DNA of 64,000 nucleotides from Dyella sp. AtDHG13 (lineage in GTDB: Bacteria; Pseudomonadota; Gammaproteobacteria; Xanthomonadales; Rhodanobacteraceae): the NCBI RefSeq assembly GCF_003201105.1, contig NZ_QICJ01000002.1:310001-374000 (forward strand), given 5' to 3'. Made by a program: the position numbers and the translations under genes. Shown here piece after piece: positions 1 to 7,495 of the stretch. The notes beneath the pieces are model-generated. The model was given only the letters and a program-made list of their open reading frames with translations. It searched no databases and was not told where the DNA came from. The stretch's first letter is position 1. Each line of letters begins with the position of its first letter.

Positions 1-53
1 TGTACATGAGCCGCGTGGAGGTTCCCTCCCCCGCGAGCATCACAACGCGCGGC

Positions 54-1034
54 CTAACCGGCATGCATGCGTTCCAACAGGTTGGATATCTCCCCCATGT
101 TCAGCGACTGCATGCCATAGCGCTGCCGCAGTTGCTCGTAGTACTCAAGAATCCGAGTGAGGAACCGCTGGTTTTCCGCCACGTGCGCGCCGAAGTTGTG
201 CGGATGCCACCACAGATGGAACAGTCGATGATTGATCGCCGCGTGGCGCATGGCGCGCTTGATGCGATGCAATCGCAGATCGTCCATCCACGCGAAAGAC
301 GGCGAATAGGGCCGCAGGAAACGACTGGATGGAATGTTGAACGGCCGGCTCTGCGCGCACTCTTCAAAACTATAGGTGTTGTGCCCGGTCACGTTGACGT
401 AGGCGTCGAGCAGTCGCAGGCCGCGAACCAGTGCGTTCTGCTGCTCCTGGTTTCTCGCCGTGTAGAACGGCGCCACTTCGTTGCCGCGATAGCAGCGAAT
501 ACCTAGTTCCTGCAGCAGTGACAGATACTGCGGGTTGCCCTGGTTCCTTGGGAAAACAAGGCTCTGAATCTCGATGCCGCGCGCCCTCGCCGTTTCGATC
601 GCGGCCGCCATGTCGGCGCGGAACGCTTCCGCCGTCTGCCCCGGCTCCAGGCAGTAGTAGTGCGAAAAGGTGTGCGTGCCGATCTCTTGTCCCGGATAGC
701 TGCGGATAAGATCGATCACTTCCGGCGCAAAGTGATACTGGTCATCCACGCCCCACTCGTGCGTTTCGATATAGGGGTACGGCGAAAGCTCGCTGTTGTG
801 ATAGGTCGGCGTGGCGTGTGGCAGCCGCGTGCGCAGTTCCGATACGTCGGCAAAGAAAAGAAAGCCCAACGTCGCCCAGGTGGCATGAACCCCGTAGGCA
901 TCGAAGGTGACCAGCATCTCCTGAATCGCCTGACGTTCGCCACGCAGATTCGCTTCGTAATCCTGGATGCTGCGCTTGTCACGCACGCCCCAATACAACT
1001 CAAGATCAAGTGAGACAGTAAATATGCCTGGCAT
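54..1034 (-). CDS. polysaccharide deacetylase family protein
   Basis: NodB-type carbohydrate esterase fold, about 326 residues. The N-terminal beta-strand carries the metal-binding Asp motif (SLDLELYWG), followed by the second metal motif GTHTFSHYYC, which has the two His ligands. A C-terminal LWWHPHNF segment is typical of long deacetylases found in cell-surface polysaccharide loci. These enzymes remove N- or O-acetyl groups from glycans; the substrate here is unknown. I chose the ATG that starts MPGIFTVSLD, because the upstream extension (to 1094) is not conserved-looking. No signal peptide is evident, so it may act in the cytoplasm. It is probably island cargo. The family call is firm and the role is inferred. 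Confidence 0.8.
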   Translation of the reverse strand: MPGIFTVSLDLELYWGVRDKRSIQDYEANLRGERQAIQEMLVTFDAYGVHATWATLGFLFFADVSELRTRLPHATPTYHNSELSPYPYIETHEWGVDDQYHFAPEVIDLIRSYPGQEIGTHTFSHYYCLEPGQTAEAFRADMAAAIETARARGIEIQSLVFPRNQGNPQYLSLLQELGIRCYRGNEVAPFYTARNQEQQNALVRGLRLLDAYVNVTGHNTYSFEECAQSRPFNIPSSRFLRPYSPSFAWMDDLRLHRIKRAMRHAAINHRLFHLWWHPHNFGAHVAENQRFLTRILEYYEQLRQRYGMQSLNMGEISNLLERMHAG

Positions 1035-1270
1035 GAGGTTGCACCCATCCGGTCGATCGGATGCCAGCCGTCTTCCGGATATCCCGCCGGACAAGAGGCA
1101 CCGAGTTCTGTCTTAGCGAATCCTTCGCTTGCGACTAAGCGAAGCGATTGTTCTTGCGGAATCGTGAAGGGAGGCTGACGCCGTTGATGCGCACCGCAGC
1201 AATCGGGTTTCTTTATGCCACGGCCGTCCAAACCAAAGGGCGTGAGACTCGCCATTGCGGCAAGACACCA

Positions 1271-1924
1271 TCAGCCGGCTTGGGGTTGACCGGTATTGAA
1301 CGCCCATTGGGCAGCGAATGCCCGCTGATATGCGGGGCGCGCTTCGCCGCGGGCGACATAGGCGGCCAAGTTGGGAAATTCATTCAGGATGCCCGATGGC
1401 CTCGTCCTGAGCAGCACCGACACCATGGTCAGGTCGGCCGCGCTGAACGCGCCATCCAGCCACTCGGCGTCTCCCAGCCGTGCGGAAAGCTGACTCAGCC
1501 GATGACGGACGCGATCGGCAACCAGAGGAAGCCGCTCCTCGGCCCAGGGCTTGTCTGCCTCCATGATCCTGGCGGTGGAAAGATCGAGGATCGGCGGCTC
1601 CACCGTATTGAGCGCGGCAAACATCCAGGTGATCACCCGCGCCCTGGCGTTCGGTTCTTCCGGCAACAATCCTGCATGACGCGAAGCGATATGGAAGATG
1701 ATCGCGCCCGACTCAAACAGCACAAGGTCGCCTTCCTCATAGGTGGGAATCTGCCCGAAGGGATGAAGAGCCATATGCGCAGGCTCCTTCATCGCGGCGA
1801 ACGACACAGGGCGAACCCGATACGGCTGGCCCGCCTCCTCCAGCGCCCAGCGCACACGCGTATCGCGCGCCAGCCCCTTGCCACCATCGGGCGAGCGTTC
1901 AAAGGCGGTGATGGTGGGAATCAT
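1271..1924 (-). CDS. glutathione S-transferase family protein
   Basis: About 217 residues with a thioredoxin-fold N-terminal domain (ITAFERSPDGGKGLARDTRV, then PFGQIPTYEEGD with the cis-Pro and FESGAI with the Glu-Ser glutathione-binding pair) and an all-helical C-terminal domain (WLDGAFSAADLTM, the usual GST motif). It probably conjugates or reduces small electrophiles with glutathione in the cytoplasm. The start is the ATG at 1924, preceded by CAGGAG at good spacing; an upstream ATG (1972) lacks a ribosome site. It lies between the deacetylase and the broken peptidase on the same strand and has its own leader, so it is not obviously part of an operon. Confidence 0.85.
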   Translation of the reverse strand: MIPTITAFERSPDGGKGLARDTRVRWALEEAGQPYRVRPVSFAAMKEPAHMALHPFGQIPTYEEGDLVLFESGAIIFHIASRHAGLLPEEPNARARVITWMFAALNTVEPPILDLSTARIMEADKPWAEERLPLVADRVRHRLSQLSARLGDAEWLDGAFSAADLTMVSVLLRTRPSGILNEFPNLAAYVARGEARPAYQRAFAAQWAFNTGQPQAG

Positions 1925-2068
1925 CGTGATCTCCTGGTGATTGCAGAGCGCTGTGATCGGAAGCCATATCATCGATGAACAGCATCATTGGGAAGCCGTT
2001 CTCGCCTCCGTTTGCACACACGACGAACGGCTTACCGCGGAATCGACACGCGCCCCGCTTTCCAATCG

Positions 2069-2863
2069 CTACCAAAGGCGCACGCGGCTGGCGGATGGCA
2101 GGAACATGGGATCACCCTCCTTCACCTGGAAGGCGCGATAGAACGCATCCTGATTCTCGACCGCGCCGAGCACCCGATATCGATCGGGCGCATGCGTGTC
2201 CGCCAGGGCCTGCGTGATAGCTGCCTGCGTCCTGATGGGCTCCGACGCCCAGGTTCGGGCAAAGCCCAGGTAGAAGCCCTGCTCGCCGGTGAAGCCGTCC
2301 AGGACAGGGGCCGATCGCTGTCCAAGCGCCATCCGGTAGGCGTCATGCGCAATCGCCAAACCCGAGGTATCGGCGATGTTCTCGCCAATCGTCAGCTCGC
2401 CGTTGAGGTGATCGCCCGGTGCGAGTTCGTAGCGGTTGTACTGCGCGATTAGCGCATGTGCGCGCTGCTCGAACTCGGCACGGTCCTTTGGCGTCATCCA
2501 TTCGACGCGCTTGCCCGTTCCGTCATACTGACTGCCGGCGCGATCGAACGCGTGGGTCAATTCATGGGCAATGAAGAAGCCCAGGCCGCCGTAGTTGACG
2601 GCGTCATCGGCGTCGGCCTGGAAGTAAGGCGGCTGCAGCAGCGCCGCGGGCAACACGACCTGATTGCGGCTGACGGAGTAGTAGCCATTCACCGACTGCG
2701 GCGACATGGTCCATTCTTCGCGGTCGACGGCGCGGCTCAACTTGTCGATCTCAAACCGTGACAACAACTCGCGCGCACGCATCCAGTTTCCGACCGGATC
2801 GGTTGGCGTGGTCACCAGGCCTGAATAATCGCGTGTGCGATCCGGTGCGCCCATGCGGGGCCG
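2069..2863 (-). pseudogene. M13 (neprilysin-type) metallopeptidase, 5'-truncated
   Basis: Only the C-terminal catalytic part (about 265 residues) of an M13 zinc peptidase remains; intact family members are about 680 residues. Visible are the HExxH zinc motif within IAHELTHAFDRAGSQYDG, the third zinc ligand in GENIADTSG, the substrate-cleft motif SVNGYYS and the family-typical C-terminus ending RVRLW. Homology starts abruptly near PDRTRDYSGL (about 2850), next to the phage gene ending at 2975. The signal peptide and N-terminal lid domain are gone, so the gene is almost certainly inactive. The break marks a junction between chromosome or island cargo and the prophage remnant. Confidence 0.85.
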
Positions 2864-2974
2864 TGGGGAAGGAATCGTGACCATGCATAAGTGGAATCTG
2901 GCGGCGCCCGGTAACCGACGAATGATTCCTTCGATTGATTTTCATTGTTATCAGCAGTCCCACTTGGCCCTTGT

Positions 2975-3217
2975 TTATTCCGGAAGATCAGCAGAGGCCA
3001 GCACCAGACTGTCGATCACTGACGAGTAGTCGCCGCCAGCACAGGGCTGCCATAGGCTCTCGATAACCGCCCGAGCTTCCTTGCTCGGGTAGTAGTCGAT
3101 GCGAGGGTTAGCCTTCCGGCGTTTCCGCTGCTGCTCAAGCTTGCGTGCCCTTCTCCAGGCCTGCCATTCGGATTCATCCGATGCAGTCAGGACCGGCTGG
3201 CCGGGTTGCCAGGTCAT
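2975..3217 (-). CDS. small phage-type protein of unknown function
   Basis: 80 residues, basic in the middle (RRARKLEQQRKRRKANPRI) with a SNF-free, soluble composition. It resembles small hypothetical proteins that accompany tail genes in prophages of Xanthomonadales, but I cannot name a family. Its ATG overlaps the TGA of the upstream recoded gene as TGATG, so it is probably translationally coupled to it. It ends at TAA and contains no in-frame TAG. It is the last gene of the phage late operon; beyond it lies the truncated peptidase. Confidence 0.65.
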   Translation of the reverse strand: MTWQPGQPVLTASDESEWQAWRRARKLEQQRKRRKANPRIDYYPSKEARAVIESLWQPCAGGDYSSVIDSLVLASADLPE

Positions 3218-3621
3218 CAGTGATACCTCCCTGAGCTGGCCGATTCGAGACCACCAGCGTCATCCTTCTCTGCGGTATGGCTCATCGACTCATCAGAATC
3301 TTCCTTGCTGCCGGGCTTGGCGCCGTGGAGTTCCAGGATGCCAAGGACGTGAGAGTAAGGAATCCAGAAGATCGTTGTATCTCGATCTGCCGGAATATGG
3401 ACGAGCGCCCTCAACATGGCTGGGTGACGAAAATCGAGTTCGGCGCAGTACAGGACTGGATGACCTTCCCTGTCGGAAGTCTGTTGTTCGTCTGCACCTA
3501 TCGGCGTCTATGCCTTTACGAACGCCTGGGCGGCAAGCGCATGGATATTGGAAAGGGGCGATGCACGATCAATGGTGACGTGATATTCGACACGGTTGAA
3601 CGTACGGTTCTGGGTAGTCAT
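3217..3621 (-). CDS. phage late protein read through one in-frame TAG (recoded)
   Basis: Reading TAG as an amino acid gives 134 residues, from MTTQNRTFNRVEYHVTIDRA to a C-terminus ending SSGRYH and TGA. The amber codon is codon 38 (3510-3508), in the context FVKA-TAG-TPIGADEQ. With the standard code the gene would be two pieces of 37 and about 66 residues in the same frame, with no shift between them. A GGAAC ribosome site precedes the ATG, only 10 bases after the TAA of the upstream gene, and the stop overlaps the next start (TGATG). The conserved-looking core RHPAMLRALVHIPADRD lies after the TAG, so the downstream part is real coding sequence. Function unknown; position suggests a virion or tail accessory protein. 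Confidence 0.7.
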
Positions 3622-3631
3622 CGCTTGTTCC

Positions 3632-4036
3632 TTAGCGAGTGCGGAGGGCAGAACCCACCGGGCGAATGAGGGGAGCGAAGCCGGGGCCGATGTAGCCAGC
3701 TGCCTGCTGGTCAACCTGACTTAGTGGATGCCGTACATAGCCCGATGGGAGGCTATCCTAGCCTTGTCCGATTGGAGCTGAGTTCGGCAGCGCCCCACCC
3801 AGTGCGGAAAGCATCGACATGTAATCGTGCGAAGTCCCCTGCTGTGATAGCGCCCACGGTCCAAGCACTGACCAGTCAATGCCCTGCGATGCAGGAATGG
3901 CGTTGCCGCCGCCCAGCACGTTCGCGTAATTCATGCCCTGCGGGTTGCCGGTATTCCAGAGTGGCTGATACTGCTGTAGGCCGGACGGATCGTAGGCGGG
4001 CTATGTCTGCCCAGTCATGAAATTGAAAATGCCCAT
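3632..4036 (-). CDS. phage late protein with two in-frame TAG codons (recoded)
   Basis: 134 codons from ATG (4036) to TAA (3634-3632) with TAG at codon 12 (4003-4001) and codon 93 (3760-3758), and no TAA, TGA or frameshift. The start is MGIFNFMTGQT-TAG-PAYDPSG and the second site is APIGQG-TAG-DSLPSG; glutamine fits both. The product is rich in Gly, Gln, Pro and Tyr, like small structural or ejection-associated proteins next to pilot-protein genes in podoviruses. The ATG follows a strong site formed by the upstream stop itself (TAAGGAG). Because TAG occurs at codon 12, a host without UAG suppression would make only an 11-residue peptide. No family recognised. Confidence 0.7.
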
Positions 4037-4045
4037 GTCCGCTCC

Positions 4046-5122
4046 TTAGAGGTAGTAGCCGAGAAGGCCAGCAGCGCCACCAATGACGCCGCCAGCGACT
4101 GTGCCCAGGCCAGGGATTACGCTACCCGCCGCAGCGCCAGAGAGTGCTCCGCCTGCTGCAGACGCGAGTCCGCCGCCAGCAGTGCGTGCCTGATAGTTGG
4201 GATTTCGACCCGTCGTAGCCGATCCCGTGAAATTGCCAGCGATGGCATTCAGCGCATTGCCGTAGTTGTTGAGCTACTGCTGCTGATAGCCATAATTCTT
4301 CATGTACCAGTCGTTGTAAGCCTGGTCCAGATTGCCCTGGTTGTATTGCTGACCGAGGCCGGCGAGGTTCGCATACTGCCCGAGGAACTGGCTTTGCAGC
4401 GCGTTTGCCCCAGTGATCGCCTGTGACGCATTGAGAATGTTCCCGGCGTTCTGCTGCGCAGCCGTGAGCTGATTCTGGATGCCCGACTGGTAGAGCGCCG
4501 AATTGCGCGCAAGGTCGGTCTGCTGCGCATTGATCTGGTTCTGGATCTGCTGCTGCGCGAGCTGGGCCGATTGGTTGTAGTTCTGGAATAGCAGATTGCT
4601 GTCGGTGTTGCCGATGTTCTGCGCCAGTGTGTTCTGGGCGTTCTGTACCTGCTGGTTGTAGGCCGACCCACCGAATGCACCGCCCTGGGCGAACTGCGCA
4701 GCGAGCTATGGCGCCACGCTGTTCTGGTACGTGTTGGTCAGGTTCGTATTGGCCTGGTTGATCATCGACTGCAACTGCGGGTTCTGACCCATGTACTGGT
4801 TCGTCCCGACCTGCGTCGTGGCTCCCATCCAGGGATTAGATGACGGATTGATGCTGTACTGGCCGTTGACAATCGATTGCAGGGCCGAAGATTGATTCTG
4901 CTGATTACCGAGCTACCCAGCCGATCCGAGCTGAGCAAGGTACTGTGCATTCTGCTGATCGGATGTAAGCGGGGCGGTGAGTTGCCCGGGATACTGCTGG
5001 TATGGCAACGCGTTGACTGCGTTCGTCTGGTTGATGAAGTTCTGATAGTCGTTGCGCAGCCAATCGGGAAGCTGCGTGACCGTCGTGGTCGTCGTGTTTT
5101 TCGGCTAGCTACTACCACCCAT
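4046..5122 (-). CDS. phage structural / DNA-ejection-like protein with four in-frame TAG codons (recoded)
   Basis: One continuous frame of 358 codons from ATG (5122) to TAA (4048-4046), interrupted only by TAG at codons 6 (5107-5105), 70 (4915-4913), 139 (4708-4706) and 283 (4276-4274). The protein is very Gln/Asn-rich: 56 ordinary Gln codons, 50 of them CAG. It begins MGGSS-x-PKNTTTTVTQLPDW and ends in a glycine zipper (GGVIGGAAGLLGYYL). This architecture is typical of podovirus pilot or ejection proteins that insert into the host envelope. Gln at the TAG sites gives natural contexts: SSQPK, APQLAAQF, QQQQLNNY. An AGAGAGGTG ribosome site precedes the ATG. A standard gene caller would see fragments or antisense noise here. 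Confidence 0.75.
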
Positions 5123-5268
5123 GATTTGGCACCTCTCTGCCTTGTGGAATTTGATTGCCGTGCATGACCCGGCACGGCGTCGGGAGAGGTATACGCAAGG
5201 CAGTACGCCCCTCTACTAAATTAGTCGTCGGCAGGGTGCGTTTCCGTCCCTGATCACCCTTACTGCCT
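5123..5268 (-). promoter_or_regulatory. leader/promoter region of the recoded late operon
   Basis: Gap between the membrane-protein gene and the first recoded gene. It contains an 11-bp palindrome (ACTAAATTAGT, 5215-5225) and a hairpin with a 7-bp stem (GCCGTGC/GCACGGC, 5157-5178) about 35 bases before the start codon. A weak promoter-like TTGCG...TATACC lies between them on the minus strand. Such elements could hold a late promoter, an operator or a translational control hairpin. The function is inferred from position only. Confidence 0.35.
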
Positions 5269-6027
5269 TCAGACGCGATGGCAAAGCAACAAGATCACAG
5301 CGACGGAACCCGCGACTAGCGGAACAAGAACGTCAATTACCAGCCACCGCAGATTCTGGCTCCGCAGCCACAAAGAAAACCATCGATCGAATCGATTCAG
5401 CGACGCAAGGATACGGGGAGAAGAATCTTGCCTTTCTGCATTCTCAATTGCGTGCCTTAACTCCACCATGCGGCCCTCAACACTGGCTAGAGCGTCAGTG
5501 ACGGCTGTCGAGTTTTGAATGATGTCGCCACCTGACTGCAGGGATTCGATCGTTCTGCGAAGGTCACTTACTGATGCTTCGATAGCTGGCATTCGACCCT
5601 TTAGGGAACCAAAGTATTGCCGTTTTCCCTTCCACCAGTTGTAGAGGCTGGATTGGCGCAAATCCCCGGTGTAGTCGAGATTCTCATCACCAAACGTCCC
5701 GGCCGTTATGAATGCCTGCCTGGTTCCCGTGATCCGCACCCTCCATCCCATGAAGCTATCGAACGCATACCAGACAAAGTGGAGCAGGAGATACCCAACC
5801 GTGATCGCCATGCCAGATCGCAACAAATCGTCTGTCAGGTTCTGCAGATGAAAGCCGAAGATGGGAGAGTCAGCAGCGATTCGCACCCCGGCTACTGTTC
5901 CGCCAATTGAGATGAAGCTGGCCACCAGAAGGTTTCGACGCACCTTTAAGGCATCTTCACTTAGTTCGGCCAACCAAGGCTCCCCCAGCACTTTATCAAC
6001 TGCTGCCACCTTGTCGTCTTCGGTCAT
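5269..6027 (-). CDS. predicted membrane protein, prophage-borne, unknown function
   Basis: 252 residues. Three hydrophobic segments are visible: residues about 36-52 (LLVASFISIGGTVAG), about 72-95 (ITVGYLLLHFVWYAF) and the C-terminus (VIDVLVPLVAGSVAVILLL). Between the second and third is a long soluble part with a helical, coiled-coil-like stretch (about 145-205). The ATG at 6027 follows a strong GGAGGGG site; the upstream ATG at 6054 has none. It lies between the early genes and the recoded late genes, where a cargo gene such as superinfection exclusion or host defence would be plausible, but no family is recognised. It ends in TGA and has no internal TAG. Confidence 0.6.
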   Translation of the reverse strand: MTEDDKVAAVDKVLGEPWLAELSEDALKVRRNLLVASFISIGGTVAGVRIAADSPIFGFHLQNLTDDLLRSGMAITVGYLLLHFVWYAFDSFMGWRVRITGTRQAFITAGTFGDENLDYTGDLRQSSLYNWWKGKRQYFGSLKGRMPAIEASVSDLRRTIESLQSGGDIIQNSTAVTDALASVEGRMVELRHAIENAERQDSSPRILASLNRFDRWFSLWLRSQNLRWLVIDVLVPLVAGSVAVILLLCHRV

Positions 6028-6043
6028 CGCCCCTCCAAAAAAT

Positions 6044-6667
6044 CTACTTTCCAAGCGCTACAAGATAAGCGGAAGCCGCCCGCCCCAGCCAGCATAGCAA
6101 TCGCCGCTCGTATTCCCGCGTCAGTTCCCGGAAGGCACTAGCCCGCATCCGAAGCTCTCGCGCCCGGTCGTCCTGGGAGATCGCTGCGCGTCCACAGAGA
6201 ATCCGCTGCATCGCATCCGTGATGGCGCAGTCATCGGCCCAAGACGGTTTCCTTGCCAGCCCAAACCGTTTCACGGTCGGCCAGTATCGGTTTACGCCCC
6301 CCGTCGCATACAGCAACAGGATGGCTTCCAGAGGACCATCCAGTTTGGCGAAGCTCAGCGCGGCGATGGCCTCTGTGTCATGGCGATAGCTCGGGATGGC
6401 GACGACGGTACGGGACGTACTCCACCGATGCTGGCGGCGGACATGTCGGCAACCGTCGATGGACTTCGCAGCCTGCTCTATGACTGGGCCCCGCTTGGCT
6501 ATGGCGAGCACGCAGGACTGGTCCAGTACCTCACTGCCGGGCTCCTCTATACGAGCCTCCTGCATCAGCGGGGCCCAGCCGTAACCCGTGCCAAACGCCC
6601 TAGCCAGGATTCGCGCTGCCATTTCTACGAGGTCCCATTGGTCAACGGTCTGCCCACCGTCCGCCAT
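6044..6667 (-). CDS. phage early/middle protein of unknown function (antiterminator-like position)
   Basis: 207 residues, soluble, with a helical basic C-terminus (RASAFRELTREYERRLLCWL). I cannot assign a family with confidence. The size, C-terminal helices and place at the end of the early operon just before the late genes recall Q-type antiterminators, but this is inference. GAGGTCAAG precedes the ATG and the gene follows the 74-residue gene by 11 bases. It terminates at TAG (6046-6044). If UAG were read through, translation would run only 15 more codons over the next ribosome site to a TGA, so TAG appears to be a true stop here, unlike in the late genes. Confidence 0.6.
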   Translation of the reverse strand: MADGGQTVDQWDLVEMAARILARAFGTGYGWAPLMQEARIEEPGSEVLDQSCVLAIAKRGPVIEQAAKSIDGCRHVRRQHRWSTSRTVVAIPSYRHDTEAIAALSFAKLDGPLEAILLLYATGGVNRYWPTVKRFGLARKPSWADDCAITDAMQRILCGRAAISQDDRARELRMRASAFRELTREYERRLLCWLGRAASAYLVALGK

Positions 6668-6678
6668 CGCACTTGACC

Positions 6679-6903
6679 TCAGTTTGCGATGTCGAGCTTG
6701 GCCCGAGCGATTTCACGCTCACGGCGATGCCATGCCCAACGCCGATACGGCACGACGTACAGGACACAGCTGCCCAACTGGTACTGGCGGATGTCTCGCG
6801 GCCGGTTGTTCCAGCCTGGAGTTCGTGCAGTGGCCGCCAGCAGTTTTTCTAAGTCAGAAAACTGGCCGCCGTGGTCCAGGGCAGAGATGGAAGGCGAGAG
6901 CAT
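6679..6903 (-). CDS. small phage-type hypothetical protein
   Basis: 74 residues, with a Trp/Arg/Tyr-rich second half (RQYQLGSCVLYVVPYRRWAW followed by basic residues). AAGGGG lies upstream of the ATG. It is the first gene after the repeat cluster at 6938-7062 and is close-packed with the 207-residue gene. No catalytic motif or known domain is visible. It is probably a conserved accessory gene of the phage early region. Confidence 0.5.
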   Translation of the reverse strand: MLSPSISALDHGGQFSDLEKLLAATARTPGWNNRPRDIRQYQLGSCVLYVVPYRRWAWHRREREIARAKLDIAN

Positions 6904-6937
6904 AAGCGTAAGCCCCTTGGTAAGAATCTATATAGGT

Positions 6938-7062
6938 GTACGGAATCCGTACTGGGCGAAGGGTCGAAAACAGCCCCTATCGCTACGGAATCCGTATCGA
7001 TCAGGCCGCTTCTTGACGCCCACTACTACGGAATACGTATCGATCTGCTACGGAATCCGTAC
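6938..7062 (-). repeat. four 13-bp palindromic repeats (iteron- or operator-like)
   Basis: The palindrome TACGGAATCCGTA occurs at 6939-6951, 6984-6996 and 7049-7061, and with one change (TACGGAATACGTA) at 7027-7039. Start-to-start spacings are 45, 43 and 22 bases, close to multiples of two helical turns, so the sites would lie on one face of the DNA. Copies 1 and 4 are followed by CTGGGC, copies 2 and 3 by TCGATC. They span the 3' end of the winged-helix gene and the gap after it. Lambda-type replication genes carry their origin iterons inside or next to the initiator gene, so an origin or an operator cluster is likely. Confidence 0.7.
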
Positions 7063-7495
7063 TGGGCTCGCTGTTTTTCCTAGGGCGTATGAACGGCTCT
7101 CGTGGGACCTTCCAGTCGCTGGAGGCAACTGACGTCGATGGACAATCCAGCTTGCCACCGCAGTCGTCTATGGGCTTCCAGGTAACAGCGTAGAGGCTGG
7201 CGCAGTTCAGACCACCCTGACGTGTGAGTGTCAGGAAGCCGTAGTACCGCAGCTCGCGAAGCGCCCATTTCAACGTGTCCGGTGACGTCCATCCACGGCT
7301 GCGAAGAACACTGATCGACGCGCAGAGGTCGCCGTTGTTGCGGCCGTTGTATTGACGGGCCACATCACAGAGCAACTTGACGGCTGAGCCCCCACAGGCC
7401 TTCCAGTTAGGTGAGTCCTGGACTGCATGCGGGATCATCGTGAAGGTTCCTGACTCCTTCCGTCCCTTGTGCTTTTGGCGGCTACGAGGCCTCAT
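7001..7495 (-). CDS. winged-helix DNA-binding protein, possible phage replication initiator or regulator
   Basis: 164 residues. A basic N-terminus is followed by a helix-turn-helix-like core: KLLCDVARQYNGRNNGDLCA, then LRSRGWTSPDTLKWALREL as recognition-type helix and YYGFLTLTRQGG as wing. The C-terminal third is disordered and polar. Its ATG overlaps the TGA of the C2H2 gene (ATGA), indicating coupling. The last 20 codons run through two of the palindromic repeats. Homologous-looking proteins are common in small prophages near AlpA genes and are usually unannotated. Initiator or repressor is inferred from the adjacent repeats. Confidence 0.6.
   Translation of the reverse strand: MRPRSRQKHKGRKESGTFTMIPHAVQDSPNWKACGGSAVKLLCDVARQYNGRNNGDLCASISVLRSRGWTSPDTLKWALRELRYYGFLTLTRQGGLNCASLYAVTWKPIDDCGGKLDCPSTSVASSDWKVPREPFIRPRKNSEPSTDSVADRYVFRSSGRQEAA

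Noticed and set aside
4300-4680. 126-codon minus-strand open frame in the phage late region
   Set aside because: It is out of frame with the recoded gene and gives a Ser/Arg/Thr-rich product without features; the recoded frame explains the region far better.
6847-6867. Hairpin whose loop region contains CTA, considered as an amber suppressor anticodon arm
   Set aside because: The pairing is a simple 7-bp hairpin with a 5-base loop, there are no D-, T- or acceptor arms, and the bases encode part of the 74-residue protein.
6938-7062. Possible CRISPR array
   Set aside because: Only four 13-bp palindromes, irregular short spacing, partly coding, no cas genes.
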